Assembly (NCBI GenBank): GCA_038746605.1
Contig: JBCDKM010000020.1
Location: 28,092 to 92,091, forward strand
Length of the DNA stretch: 64,000 bases
Source: Rubricoccus sp038746605
GTDB taxonomy: Bacteria; Bacteroidota; Rhodothermia; Rhodothermales; Rubricoccaceae
Direction: 5' to 3'
Of this stretch, positions 17,689-26,666 are shown piece after piece. Positions within the stretch are counted from its first letter, which is position 1. Every line of letters starts with the position of its first letter. The notes under the pieces are model-generated. The model saw only the letters and a list, made by a program, of their open reading frames with translations. It ran no database searches and had not been told where the DNA came from. Made by a program: the position numbers and the translations under genes.

Positions 17689-19851
17689 CTACGGACAGGC
17701 CCCGAAGGTGGCGCCTTGGTTGGTGTACCAGCCGTACTCGATGAGCCGGACCGCCACAGACGATCCGTTGTAGCACATCACGATGTCTCGTGTAGACCAG
17801 GGGCCCGGCATGGTATCCGGGCACCCGCCGACGGTCCCGCCGCTCAGGAGGTAGCCTCCTACCGCGCTCCACGGGACGATCTGTTCCACACCCGAGACGC
17901 AGACGGCGACATTGCCCGGGTTGTTGGGGTCCGTCGGGTTGGCTGGGTTGGCTGGGGCTGGGGACGGAGCCGAGTTGTTGGAAACCGGACTACCATCGCA
18001 GTTGCCGAGGGTGTCACCGCGGCCGAGGTTCTCCTCTACCTCCTCCGAGGGCACGTCCCGGTTGGTGGCCGTGCCGGTCGGATCGTGGCACATGCGCACG
18101 GAGCCTGAGGAGAGTTGGGCAGCAGCGAAGTTCTCGTCGCGGGTGAGGTGCTCCACCTCGCTGCCGAGGTGGATGACCTCGTTGCCGTCGAAGCCGAGAC
18201 GGTCCACCAGATCCAGCACCGGACTGATGTCGAAGGTGACGCTCACGTCGCCGGTCATTTCCAGGCGGGTGCCGAAGAGGCCACCGTTCTGGATCTGGGT
18301 CCGCCACGCGGCCTCCTGCGCCTGGTAGATGGCCCACTCGCTGGGCTGCATGTGCCAGTAGAGGACGCTCTCGTAGAGGATGTCGTTGTCCGTATGGCGG
18401 CGGAGGCGCACCCGCAGAGCACCGCCTCGGTCCCAGCGCTCGCCGATGCAGAACGGCCAGGAGTCGCAGCCGTTGCCGTCGAAGCGGTCCTCCAGGGTGC
18501 GGAGGCTGCGGATGTCCACCTCGAAGTCCTCCAGGCGGTCGGCGCGGAACTCGCGGCTCTGGTGGCTGTCGCCGCGCGAGTAGGCGCCGAAGCCGTCGCG
18601 GACCATGCCACGCACCGGGTTCGGCATGCCGTCCACGTTGATGGTGTAGACGCCGTAGCCGTGGCGGGCTTCGTTCTCGAACTCGATGTAGACTTTCTCG
18701 CTGCCGAGCGACCGGATGGTGTCCTCGAACTGCGTCCAGGACTCCTGGCCCGCGACGGCGTTGCCTCCTTCGAGGTAGCGGACGCGGCGCGTGCCGAGAT
18801 CCTCATCGAAGCGGTGCTTGTGCTGGTGCCAGGGGAAGCCGGACGTCCAGGGCGCCACGGGCGCTTCGCCTCTCGGGTTGGCGTTGGTGAGGCCGTTGCC
18901 GAGATCGCGGAAGGTGGTCACGTCCATGTGGCCGCCTGGCGGGTAGGCCTGCTGCACGATCACGAGACCGCCCGTGATGGAGACCTCGCCCTTGAGAAGA
19001 ACCGGGAGGTACTGCTGCTCGGCGCGGACGATCACGATGCCGCTCCAGAACATCTTGCCAGAGGTCGGAACGGTGAGCGAGCCGTCGATGACGAGCATGC
19101 CCTCGCCCTGGAGACGGTTCTGGACGGTGAGGTCGCCGGTGGCATGCGTCACCTCGCCTGGCGCACCTACGCCTGAGCGGTTGTTAGTGATGGTGACAGG
19201 GCCCGCGATGGTCGTTTCGGGGGGCAGCGCGAGGGCAGCCTGGTAGAGGCCCTCGCCGTCGGAGACGTTGAGGTCTTCGAGGATGCCGTTCCAGGCGTTG
19301 CCTGCGGGGACGGAGTAGCTCGCGCCTGCTGTGGTCGCGGCGGCCTGCAGCCCGGCGTTCATGTCGGCGAGCGGGACGAGGCTGTTCAGGCCCATCTCGT
19401 CGTGCTTGCGGCGGTCGAACTGGATGGCATTGTTGATGTCCGCGGACGCGACGGTGCTGGCCGTGGCATAGGGCACGTCGAGCCAGGCCGGTGCGGGGTA
19501 CTCCATCGGGTCCCAGTCGTAGGTGCTGCGCACCGTGTGACTGGCGCCTGCATACGTGCCAGTCACGGAGAACTGGGCGCGTGTGGCCGTGGAGGTCGGG
19601 TCGTACTCGACGCGGTAGGTGCCGCCCTCGTAGGAGCGGGTGGAGATCGGGGGGGACTGGAATCCCGAGTCATCCACGATGGCGGCGAGAATCACGGCAT
19701 GGCCGCTCTCGGCGATCTGGCGCGAGAGCAGGTCGGCCTGCGCGGCGTTGTGCCCCCTCAGCGTCTCACCCGCGATTTGGCGGCTGCTGAACGTGAGAAG
19801 GGAGCCGCCGACAACGGCGGCTCCGACGAGGAGTAGAGTCAGTTTGCCCAT
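17689..19851 (-). CDS. Large pilin-like/exported protein of a pseudopilin-type operon
   Basis: This 720-residue protein begins with a short charged N-terminus and one hydrophobic helix (MGKLTLLLVGAAVVGGSLLT), then extracellular-looking sequence with many beta strands. It includes TYRVEYDPTSTATRAQFSVT and a middle segment reading like a right-handed beta-helix (LTVQNRLQGEGMLVIDGSLT). This recalls PilX/PilY-like minor pilins or their carriers. The classical prepilin peptidase motif (Gly-Phe followed by Glu at +5) is not visible. It is the third gene of an apparent operon starting at 21373. The role in surface fibres or secretion is inference. Confidence 0.65.
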   Translation of the reverse strand: MGKLTLLLVGAAVVGGSLLTFSSRQIAGETLRGHNAAQADLLSRQIAESGHAVILAAIVDDSGFQSPPISTRSYEGGTYRVEYDPTSTATRAQFSVTGTYAGASHTVRSTYDWDPMEYPAPAWLDVPYATASTVASADINNAIQFDRRKHDEMGLNSLVPLADMNAGLQAAATTAGASYSVPAGNAWNGILEDLNVSDGEGLYQAALALPPETTIAGPVTITNNRSGVGAPGEVTHATGDLTVQNRLQGEGMLVIDGSLTVPTSGKMFWSGIVIVRAEQQYLPVLLKGEVSITGGLVIVQQAYPPGGHMDVTTFRDLGNGLTNANPRGEAPVAPWTSGFPWHQHKHRFDEDLGTRRVRYLEGGNAVAGQESWTQFEDTIRSLGSEKVYIEFENEARHGYGVYTINVDGMPNPVRGMVRDGFGAYSRGDSHQSREFRADRLEDFEVDIRSLRTLEDRFDGNGCDSWPFCIGERWDRGGALRVRLRRHTDNDILYESVLYWHMQPSEWAIYQAQEAAWRTQIQNGGLFGTRLEMTGDVSVTFDISPVLDLVDRLGFDGNEVIHLGSEVEHLTRDENFAAAQLSSGSVRMCHDPTGTATNRDVPSEEVEENLGRGDTLGNCDGSPVSNNSAPSPAPANPANPTDPNNPGNVAVCVSGVEQIVPWSAVGGYLLSGGTVGGCPDTMPGPWSTRDIVMCYNGSSVAVRLIEYGWYTNQGATFGACP

Positions 19852-19887
19852 GAGTCAGGGGGCGGAGTGCGTGGGGTGGCAAAAGGG

Positions 19888-20808
19888 TCAGACCTCGTAG
19901 CCTGGGGGAGCGGCGGGACGCGGCGGAGGCCCCGGTGCGGGACCCGGGTTCGGCGACGGGCTCGGCGCGGGCGTAGGGGGCTGCTGCGGCGACGGGTTCG
20001 GCGACGGAGTTGGGGAAGGGGTCGGCGGCGGCGGTGGCGGCGGAGCGGGCTCCCCTGGTAGCAAGGGGAGGTCGCGGGCGGAGGCCGTCGGGCCGGATAC
20101 GAGAGAGCCCGTGGCGCTGGCGTTGATCGGCCGGATGCTGTGCGCCACGCGAGCGAGCGTCTGCTCGCTGGTAGCGAGCTGATCGCCAGTGAGTTGGCGC
20201 GGTCCTTCGGTGGCTCCTTCCACCTCGATCTCGAAGCGGACCGGGTCGAGAGCACTCGCCGTCGCCCCTGGCCGGGCGTAGCCGCCGTTGGTGCCCGCCC
20301 ACGTGACGCGGCTTCCGTCCTTGTCGAAAGCGCGCACACGGAACGTCACGAGGTCCGTCGCGACGATGCCCTCGCGCGTGTAGTCATTCGGCGCGGGGCC
20401 CGAGGCGGGCAGGCGGTTACTCCACCGTTCCAGATCGTAGGTATTCCGAAGCGCGGTCCCCACGCGGACGGTCTCGCCGGTCGGCACGAGGACGTACGAG
20501 ACGGACGCTAGCTGTCCGTTCGTCCCCGTGGGCTCAAACGTGGTGAACGTGAAGCGATCCGTGCGGTCGTCGTTGCCCTGGATCTCCATCACGTAGTAGC
20601 CCAGTCCGGTCACGGACTGCGGCCGCGTGCGGGCGTTCTCCACTTCGCGCTCGATGGTGTCGAAGAAGGAAGTCGTCTGCTCGTGCACGCGGTCCCGCGC
20701 GACGGTCTCGATGCTGGACTGTTGCTGGCGGAACTGGATGAACATCATCGCGCCGAGCAGCGTCGCGCCGACGAGGATGGCCGTGAGGTGGTCGAGGATG
20801 GCCTGCAT
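19888..20808 (-). CDS. PilW-like pseudopilin-type protein
   Basis: This 306-residue protein has an N-terminal hydrophobic helix (LTAILVGATLLGAMMFIQF), then a long amphipathic stretch (IETVARDRVHEQTTSFFDTI) and a soluble domain. Its last 50 residues are almost entirely Pro, Ser, Ala and Gly (PPPPPTPSPTPSPNPSP), probably an extended stalk. The layout matches minor pseudopilins of the PilW kind, but no canonical cleavage site is present. It lies between two similar genes with gaps of 36 and 28 bases. Confidence 0.65.
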   Translation of the reverse strand: MQAILDHLTAILVGATLLGAMMFIQFRQQQSSIETVARDRVHEQTTSFFDTIEREVENARTRPQSVTGLGYYVMEIQGNDDRTDRFTFTTFEPTGTNGQLASVSYVLVPTGETVRVGTALRNTYDLERWSNRLPASGPAPNDYTREGIVATDLVTFRVRAFDKDGSRVTWAGTNGGYARPGATASALDPVRFEIEVEGATEGPRQLTGDQLATSEQTLARVAHSIRPINASATGSLVSGPTASARDLPLLPGEPAPPPPPPPTPSPTPSPNPSPQQPPTPAPSPSPNPGPAPGPPPRPAAPPGYEV

Positions 20809-20836
20809 GATGCCAGGGGGAAGGGAGAGGCGTCGC

Positions 20837-21373
20837 TCAGGAGGTGGAGAGACTCGTGCTGGAGGCGGGCGTGACGATGCGACGGAGGCGAGCCGCCACC
20901 TCCGGCGTGCCGATGAATCCGTCTGGGGCCGCCGTGACGATGATGGTCACCTCCTTGGCGAGTGTGGCTCCCGCTGACGCGGCAGCCGTGGCGGGGACCA
21001 CGTAGCGGACGCTCACGGAGTCGCGGAAGACCAGATTGCGGCCGTTCCACTGCACCGTCTGTGGGGTCGCGCGGCCGTCGAAGTCGTCGATGTCGTCGTA
21101 GGTCGCCTCGGTCGTCTCGCCCATGTCAGGGCCGAAGCTGGAGGTGGCCGTCAGGCCCGCGAGGCTGCTGCGTGCGCCCTCGCGACCGATGTCCGCCTCA
21201 TCGAACTCTCGCAGTGTGATCTCGTGCATCCGGGTTCGCGCGATCCCGACGGCGGCGGTCTCGACCTCGGCGGTAATCGCCAGTCGCTCCCGGCTTGCGT
21301 CCGCCTGGTGGCGGCTCATGGCGTAGAGCGAGAAGATGAGGATGGCGGCGAGGGCCAGGATGGTCTGCTGCAT
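20837..21373 (-). CDS. PilV-like pseudopilin-type protein
   Basis: This 178-residue protein starts with a hydrophobic helix (ILALAAILIFSLYAMSRHQ) followed by AEVETAAVGIARTRMHEIT, a pattern seen in minor pilins of the PilV/GspI kind. The domain after it has no recognised family. It is the first gene of the three-gene operon running to 17689. The assembly ATPase, inner-membrane platform and prepilin peptidase are not in the window. Confidence 0.6.
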   Translation of the reverse strand: MQQTILALAAILIFSLYAMSRHQADASRERLAITAEVETAAVGIARTRMHEITLREFDEADIGREGARSSLAGLTATSSFGPDMGETTEATYDDIDDFDGRATPQTVQWNGRNLVFRDSVSVRYVVPATAAASAGATLAKEVTIIVTAAPDGFIGTPEVAARLRRIVTPASSTSLSTS

Positions 21374-21560
21374 CGGTGGGACGAGGTGAAGTGCCAGACC
21401 CGCCCGCCAGCCCTGTGCCGGGCGCCCATCTGCCCGGATGCTGTCCCGAAATGGAACGGCGCGATGCCGCCTCAGGCCCGTGAGACCGATTGCGTCTCGT
21501 TCTGAGCCGTGCCGTCTCGCTTCGGCGATGGGGGCATCCTGCGTCCCAGGAACCCTCGTC

Positions 21561-22343
21561 TTACGATTCCTCGGTTCCGATTGCGCGGAGATAGGCGTCC
21601 ACGGCGCCCGCTAGGCCGATGTGGAGTGCGTCCGACACGAGGGCCTGCCCGATGCTCACCTCCAGCACGCCAGGGATGGCAGCGAGGTAGTCCGGGAGAT
21701 TGGCGAGGTCGAGGTCGTGCCCAGCGTTCAGGCCGAGACCCGCGTCTCGGGCCGCCTCGGCAGCAGCGCGGTGCCGGTCGAGTTCTCGCGAGGCATCCCC
21801 GGCAGCATGGGCCCAGGCATACGGGCCCGTGTAGAGCTCTGCACGGTCCGCACCGAGGTCGGCTGCGCGGCGCATGGCGTCGGGATCGGGATCCAAGAAG
21901 AGGCTCACACGGCAGCCTCGCGCCTTGAGGTCCTCCACGACAGGCCCGAGGCGGGCGGCGTCGCGAAACAGGTCCCAGCCGTGATCGCTCGTGAGCTGCT
22001 CGCTCGTATCCGGCACCAGCGTGGCCTGCGTCGGGCCGACGTCCAGCAGGAGCGCGAGGAAGCCGGGATACGCCTCGCCTTTGGGGGAGAACGGGTTGCC
22101 CTCCAGGTTGAGCTCGCGCCCGTCTCCACGTTCCTCCAAGAGTGCGGCCAGTGCACGAGCGTCCTCGGGCAGCGCATGCCGACGGTCCGGGCGGGGGTGG
22201 AGCGTCACACCGACGGCGCTCGCGTCCAGAACGGCCGTGGCGGCGCGCGTCACACTGGGACGAGCGTCCGGGCCGGGCTGGCGACCTGCGCGAGCGTTGC
22301 GGACGAGGGCGACCTTGTTGAGGTTGACGCTGAGCCGGGTCAT
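21561..22343 (-). CDS. pdxJ: Pyridoxine 5'-phosphate synthase
   Basis: PdxJ condenses 1-deoxyxylulose 5-phosphate with 3-amino-1-phosphohydroxyacetone to make pyridoxine phosphate. The 260-residue TIM barrel carries LSVNLNKVALVRNAR near the N-terminus, VTLHPRPDRRHALPEDA, LNLEGNP, AELYTGPYA, LNAGHDLDLANLP and VSIGQALVSDAL, all PdxJ signatures. The ATG at 22343 is the natural start; an upstream extension to 22613 includes a palindrome copy and is not credible. It is a single gene. Its presence implies the deoxyxylulose 5-phosphate-dependent B6 route. Confidence 0.95.
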   Translation of the reverse strand: MTRLSVNLNKVALVRNARAGRQPGPDARPSVTRAATAVLDASAVGVTLHPRPDRRHALPEDARALAALLEERGDGRELNLEGNPFSPKGEAYPGFLALLLDVGPTQATLVPDTSEQLTSDHGWDLFRDAARLGPVVEDLKARGCRVSLFLDPDPDAMRRAADLGADRAELYTGPYAWAHAAGDASRELDRHRAAAEAARDAGLGLNAGHDLDLANLPDYLAAIPGVLEVSIGQALVSDALHIGLAGAVDAYLRAIGTEES

Positions 22344-22711
22344 GGCGCGAGGGAGCCGTGGAACGTGCGAAGGCCAAGGTCGGACGGAGCACGTGAAGGG
22401 TAGAGGGAAACGAAGGGCTGGGTTGGCGGTCGTGTGCGTCCCTCTCTCTCGACCCCCAGCCGGGGCTGAGCGGGAAGGAGGACGTGATCCCCTCCGCCTC
22501 GGTACCGAGGCGGGGAGGCCTGGCTCCGTGGAAGTGGGTCCTCCTCGTCGCTTCGGGGCGTCGGTCTCGCGTGTCTGAAAACCCGTGGAGGCCATCCGGG
22601 GCGCCGAGGGCACCTTGCCTTTGGGTGCCGCTAGCGCTAATCTGATCGCTTCCCGGCCGCTCCCTCTCTCCTCCCTCCGGCCGACTCCCTCACCCGCCTT
22701 TTCCGAGCGTC
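22344..22711. other. Divergent intergenic region pdxJ / small membrane protein gene
   Basis: This region holds the promoters for both divergent genes and one palindrome copy (22494..22513). CTAGCGCTAATCTGATC around 22630 may be part of a promoter. No further gene is supported. Confidence 0.55.
22494..22513. repeat. Palindromic repeat, short form, TA centre
   Basis: A perfect core in a divergent promoter region, so a terminator role is unlikely for this copy. Confidence 0.9.
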
Positions 22712-23185
22712 ATGCGCCTCGCCATCCAGGTCGGCCTCGTCCTCCTCATCGCCGTCCTCGCCTTCTTCCTCTATCGGTCCATCACCGAGCCGTACCAGGA
22801 GAAGCTCGAACGCGAGCGGGAAGTCCAGATGGGCCGCGAGCGCATGGATGACGTCCGGACGACTCTGATCGCCTTCCGCGACGCGTACGACGGGTATCCC
22901 TCCACGCTGGACTCCCTCGTCACCTACGCGCGGACGGACACCACGTTCACGGAGCCCACCTTCGAGGACGACGAGAACCGCCTCACGTCGTTCTCCGTCG
23001 ACTCCCTCGGTCTCTCCGCACGCAGCGGCGCCCCATTCAACTACGAGGTCGTTCAGCAGGAAGACTCCACGGGGGCCCCCACGGGCGTCCAGATCTACTG
23101 GCTGCAGGATCCTGCCGCGCCCGAGGACTCCATCGGCTCGCGCGACGCCAACCCGAGCAACCGCAACCGGGAGTCCTGGATCTAG
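22712..23185 (+). CDS. Single-pass membrane protein of unknown function
   Basis: This 157-residue protein has a strong N-terminal helix (IQVGLVLLIAVLAFFLY), then a short charged helix (EPYQEKLEREREVQM) and a soluble domain with LIAFRDAYDGYPSTLDSL. That phrase recalls the post-helix part of GspG-like pseudopilins, which also describe amounts of mature protein before a short glycine-proline turn, but the helix lacks a prepilin signature. The C-terminus is acidic and Asn/Ser-rich. It is 43 bases upstream of the actin-like gene and likely in one operon with it and rsmD. Confidence 0.7.
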   Translation: MRLAIQVGLVLLIAVLAFFLYRSITEPYQEKLEREREVQMGRERMDDVRTTLIAFRDAYDGYPSTLDSLVTYARTDTTFTEPTFEDDENRLTSFSVDSLGLSARSGAPFNYEVVQQEDSTGAPTGVQIYWLQDPAAPEDSIGSRDANPSNRNRESWI

Positions 23186-23228
23186 CGCCGTTCCCACGCC
23201 GCGTCCGGGCGGCTCCCGCTCTCCTCCC

Positions 23229-24164
23229 GTGCCCCGACGCATCGCCACGCTCGGCCTCCAGGGGCCGCTCCTCCGCTACGCCGAGGTAGACGGCGATACG
23301 TCTCTCCGTCGCCTCGGCACGGTCGAGTTCGACGGGGACGCCGAGCGGACGCTCCTCGGCGACGGAGGCCCGCCACTGGGTCCCGCGCTGGAACGCGCCG
23401 TCCGCGAGGTCTTCGACGTGGAGGCTAGCGGCTCGCCGGACGCGTTGGTCGTCGCGGCGCATCCCTCGCACACGGTCTCGTTCTCCTCGCCGCTGCCCGT
23501 GTCCATGACGGCGGACCAACGGCACGAGCACCTCCGACAAGAGGCGGCTCTCCTCGCCGACGTGCCCGCTGGTCGGCCCGTGCGCATCCGGGCGGTGCCC
23601 GTCCGCACTCAGTCGCTGGCGCGGAGCGCCGAGGCGTCGCCGGAGCCGCACCGCTGGCACCACGTCCTGTACCTCTCCGAGGCCGTCCACGCCCGCCTCT
23701 CGCTGCTCGCCCGCGCCCTCGGCGTCGGCTCCTACGATCTCATCGACACGACCCGTGCCGTGGCTACCATCGCGGCGCGGCTGGATCCTGTGGGCTCCCC
23801 CACAGGCGACTTGGATCGCGTCGCGATGGCGGTCGGGGTGTATGGGGGGCACACGGAATACGCGCTACTGAAGGGCGGCGAGTGGGCCTACGGCCACCAC
23901 GGCCTCGGCGGGACGCCGGAGGACACCGCCTACTACGCCCTCGCGCTGTTGGAGCGCCTCGGCCTGGACGCCGACGCCCCGCGCCGCCTTTTCGTCTACG
24001 GCGACGACGTACGCCCGGAGCGGCTGGAACTGCTGAGCCAGATGCTCACGCTGGAGACCTCGCCGCTGGACCCGCTCGTCCTCTTCTCGCGCCGTCCGGC
24101 TCACGCGGACCCCGCCCAACTCGCGGCCTTCGCGCCGCTGCTGGGTGTCGCGCTGGGGGCGTGA
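23229..24164 (+). CDS. DUF3822-like actin-fold protein
   Basis: This 311-residue cytoplasmic protein has weak resemblance to the actin/PilM fold: LVVAAHPSHTVSF, then VYGGHTEYALLKGGEW with the glycine-rich turn, and LFVYGDDVRPERLELL late. In many Bacteroidota a DUF3822 gene of similar length lies directly before rsmD, and this gene overlaps rsmD by four bases. The family assignment therefore rests on synteny plus fold impression. The biochemical role of DUF3822 is unknown to me. Confidence 0.7.
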   Translation: MPRRIATLGLQGPLLRYAEVDGDTSLRRLGTVEFDGDAERTLLGDGGPPLGPALERAVREVFDVEASGSPDALVVAAHPSHTVSFSSPLPVSMTADQRHEHLRQEAALLADVPAGRPVRIRAVPVRTQSLARSAEASPEPHRWHHVLYLSEAVHARLSLLARALGVGSYDLIDTTRAVATIAARLDPVGSPTGDLDRVAMAVGVYGGHTEYALLKGGEWAYGHHGLGGTPEDTAYYALALLERLGLDADAPRRLFVYGDDVRPERLELLSQMLTLETSPLDPLVLFSRRPAHADPAQLAAFAPLLGVALGA

Positions 24165-24718
24165 GGATCACGGGTGGCAAGCTCGGGCGGCGCCCTCTCC
24201 GGAGCCCGCCGTCTGACAAGACGCGACCGACCACCGACCGCGTCCGCGAGGCGCTCTTTTCCGCGCTCGGCTCGCGGATGGATCTCGTGGGCGCCCGTGT
24301 GCTGGATCTCTTTGCGGGGACCGGCGCGCTTGGTCTGGAGGCGATTTCTCGCGGCGCCGCACATGCCACCTTCGTAGAGCAGCACGGTCCCACGCTCAGC
24401 CTCGCGAGACGCAACGCCCGCGACCTCGGCGTGGCGGACCGGTGCGCGTTCATCCGCGCCGACGCCCTCGCCCACTCCGCCCGCCTCGGTACCGAGGCGG
24501 GCACCCCCGGTCGCTTCGACCTCGTCCTCGCCGACCCGCCGTACGCGCTGCCGGAGATGGAGTCGCTTCCAGACGCCCTTCGCCCGCTCCTCGCGCCGGA
24601 CGGTCTCCTCGTGCTAGAGCACGATGCCCGTCACGATTTCTCCGGTCATCCGGCATGTGTCTTCGCGCGCGACTATGGGAGCACCACCCGCGTCTCCATT
24701 TTTGAGGCGGAGGTCTGA
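24161..24718 (+). CDS. rsmD: 16S rRNA (guanine-966-N2)-methyltransferase RsmD, with an in-frame palindrome
   Basis: RsmD methylates G966 of 16S rRNA. The 185-residue protein begins VRITGGKLGRRPL, has the AdoMet motif VLDLFAGTGALGLEAI (about 47-62) and the catalytic ADPPYAL (about 124-130). The start is the GTG at 24161, overlapping the stop of the upstream gene. Between IRADAL and FDLVLADPPY lies an extra segment SARLGTEAG (residues 106-114) encoded by a perfect palindrome at 24481..24500. This loop lies between conserved strands and tolerates the added residues while keeping the frame. Outside this segment the protein matches family length. Confidence 0.95.
   Translation: MRITGGKLGRRPLRSPPSDKTRPTTDRVREALFSALGSRMDLVGARVLDLFAGTGALGLEAISRGAAHATFVEQHGPTLSLARRNARDLGVADRCAFIRADALAHSARLGTEAGTPGRFDLVLADPPYALPEMESLPDALRPLLAPDGLLVLEHDARHDFSGHPACVFARDYGSTTRVSIFEAEV
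24481..24500. repeat. Palindromic repeat, short form, TA centre, inside rsmD
   Basis: A perfect core embedded in frame in rsmD, read as ARLGTEAG. It is the only copy clearly inside a conserved housekeeping enzyme in this window and shows that the element can insert into genes. Confidence 0.92.
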
Positions 24719-24764
24719 CGGCAGCCAGGGCACATGCTCACGGTTGCAACCTTCGAGACGCCCG

Positions 24765-26666
24765 CTAATTCTCCAACAGAGACACGGTCCCGTTTCCTGA
24801 TCGTGCGTGGAGGCGCCCGGTTCTATCTAGGGCCGAGCGCTCGAATCGCTCGCGATGGCAACCAGAGTCTCCACAAGAGATATTGCCCTCGATTCCTTCG
24901 GCCCGAAGGTTGCCTTGGCGTGCTTCCGCGAGAAGGCCGTTGTGACCAGATGCCGTAGGGGCCATCCGGATCTCGATGGAGCCGTTGATGGAGGTCACAC
25001 TTCCCTCGCTGTCCACACGGTCGAGGCGGATATCTCCATTGCCGGTGTTCGTGTTGATGCGCCCCGTGATACCCTCGATCACGATGTTGCCGTTGTGAGT
25101 GCCGATGTCGAGGTTCGTTGTGCGCGGGGCCAGAATCTCGAAGCTCACGCTGGCCCAGAGGTTGGTGCCGAGCGCTGGCAGTGTCGAGGAGACCCTGTCG
25201 GTCGTCAGGACTGTGATATCCGAAGCGGCTGCGATCGCCGACGCTTCGGTACGGGCTTGAGTCACGATGCGAGCCCGGATTCGAATCACATCCTCATCCC
25301 ATGCCGTTACTCGAACCATCCCGTTTTGGCCTGGAGCCACGACGAGATCTGAGCGTCGTGCGAGGGTGAACTCCCGGACCTCGCAGTAGCCGATGGCAAG
25401 ATCGGTTCGACCATTCCATGGTTCCTCACACCAAGACTGGAACATCTCTGAGGCGCGAGGAAGGTCGGCTTGCCCCCCCTCTGAGGGCCGCTTTTCTCTT
25501 GATTCAGTGGAGTCCACTGCGAGAAGGCTGGAAGCCGAGGAGGGCGTTGTCCGAAGGGACGATGCGGGCATCGCCGCCGGTTGTGATGCACGAGGCAGAG
25601 CGGACGCATTCGTAGAAGGCGTGACCGTCGTGAAGGCCGATAGCATCGCGGTGGCGATCACGGCCACTCCCAGAAGCATGCTCTGATTTCTCATGCCTAG
25701 TCGGTCTCGCCCGCTGCCTGAGAGGACGGCTTGTACGCGCTGTTCGAGTTCTGACGGTTGGCCAAGCCCTGCGAATGCGCCAGCCGGAGGCCTGGCCTGC
25801 CACGCTATTTCCACGAGGTGTCCCGCATAGTCCGCAGACGTAGGACTGTGCCCAGCAGCCACTGCGTCACATGCGAACTCTCGGTCCTGAAGGAGACGGC
25901 GATACCCGATCCATGCAAGAGGGTTCACCCAGTGGAATGCCACGACGGTCTGAGCGATGACCTGCGTAACGAGGTCCCTGCGCTGGACATGTGCAAACTC
26001 GTGAAGAAGTACAGCATTCCTACGTGCCTCATTCCACGATATAGACCGTTCAGGAAGCAATACCATAGGATGGATGATTCCCCAGCACACCGGGACCTCC
26101 AACTCGGAACTGAAGAAGAGGCGGGGGTGAGAACGAAGCCGCAGACAGTCTCGAACGGAGGCCGCAGACTGTAGCCAGCTCGGATCCGAGGCGGGCACCG
26201 CGCGCGCCACGAGCCGAGTGGCTTGGAGCCGGTGAGCCATCCATCTCGCGCTGATTGTACAGGCACCGAGGAGCCAGAGTCCGACGGCTAGAGCTGCCCA
26301 GGGAAACGATCCCTCGCGGTTCCCGCGATGGGCGGGATGGAAGCTGGCGGATTGTCTTCCCGCGGTCGTCTCGCTCTGAGCAGTCCTCAGGTCCGCCACA
26401 GGGCCTGGGGAGATCGCGCTTGAAGCAGGCACCGAGCGCACGGCTGGTACGAGACGCTGATGTGCCGCTGTAAAGACAGCGGTCTGTGGCGTCAGTACGG
26501 AGATGACGGGGAATGCCAGAACGATGACAAATGCAGTGGTCCAGATCGCATGTCGTGTGAGAGGGGTGCGTCTGCGTGAGATGCCATAGGCAAGGCCGAG
26601 CACCAGACCGCCTTTGGCTCCTGTGTCGAGGAGGAGGGCGGTGACCTGTAGGTCGAGACCGCTCAT
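24765..26666 (-). CDS. BlaR1-type M56 metallopeptidase fused to a DUF4097-like domain
   Basis: This 633-residue membrane protease is a paralogue of the gene at 2443. N-terminal membrane helices are followed by the zinc motif HEFAH (about 222-226) and QDREFACDAV. A last helix near residue 325-345 leads to a linker. From about residue 430 there is a DUF4097-like beta-repeat region: THNGNIVIEGITG, NTGNGDIRLD, SINGSIEIRM and SGNGTVSLLEN. In the first operon that domain is a separate lipoprotein. The gene overlaps the blaI-like gene by four bases. The final 40 residues are less regular (GCHRERFERSALDRTG), so a small local frameshift is possible but not shown. Confidence 0.88.
   Translation of the reverse strand: MSGLDLQVTALLLDTGAKGGLVLGLAYGISRRRTPLTRHAIWTTAFVIVLAFPVISVLTPQTAVFTAAHQRLVPAVRSVPASSAISPGPVADLRTAQSETTAGRQSASFHPAHRGNREGSFPWAALAVGLWLLGACTISARWMAHRLQATRLVARAVPASDPSWLQSAASVRDCLRLRSHPRLFFSSELEVPVCWGIIHPMVLLPERSISWNEARRNAVLLHEFAHVQRRDLVTQVIAQTVVAFHWVNPLAWIGYRRLLQDREFACDAVAAGHSPTSADYAGHLVEIAWQARPPAGAFAGLGQPSELEQRVQAVLSGSGRDRLGMRNQSMLLGVAVIATAMLSAFTTVTPSTNASALPRASQPAAMPASSLRTTPSSASSLLAVDSTESREKRPSEGGQADLPRASEMFQSWCEEPWNGRTDLAIGYCEVREFTLARRSDLVVAPGQNGMVRVTAWDEDVIRIRARIVTQARTEASAIAAASDITVLTTDRVSSTLPALGTNLWASVSFEILAPRTTNLDIGTHNGNIVIEGITGRINTNTGNGDIRLDRVDSEGSVTSINGSIEIRMAPTASGHNGLLAEARQGNLRAEGIEGNISCGDSGCHRERFERSALDRTGRLHARSGNGTVSLLEN

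Noticed and set aside
24765..24900. Clear frameshift at the end of the second BlaR1
   Set aside because: The tail is irregular, but the final SGNGTVSLLEN still fits the beta-repeat pattern in the same frame, so a frameshift is not shown.
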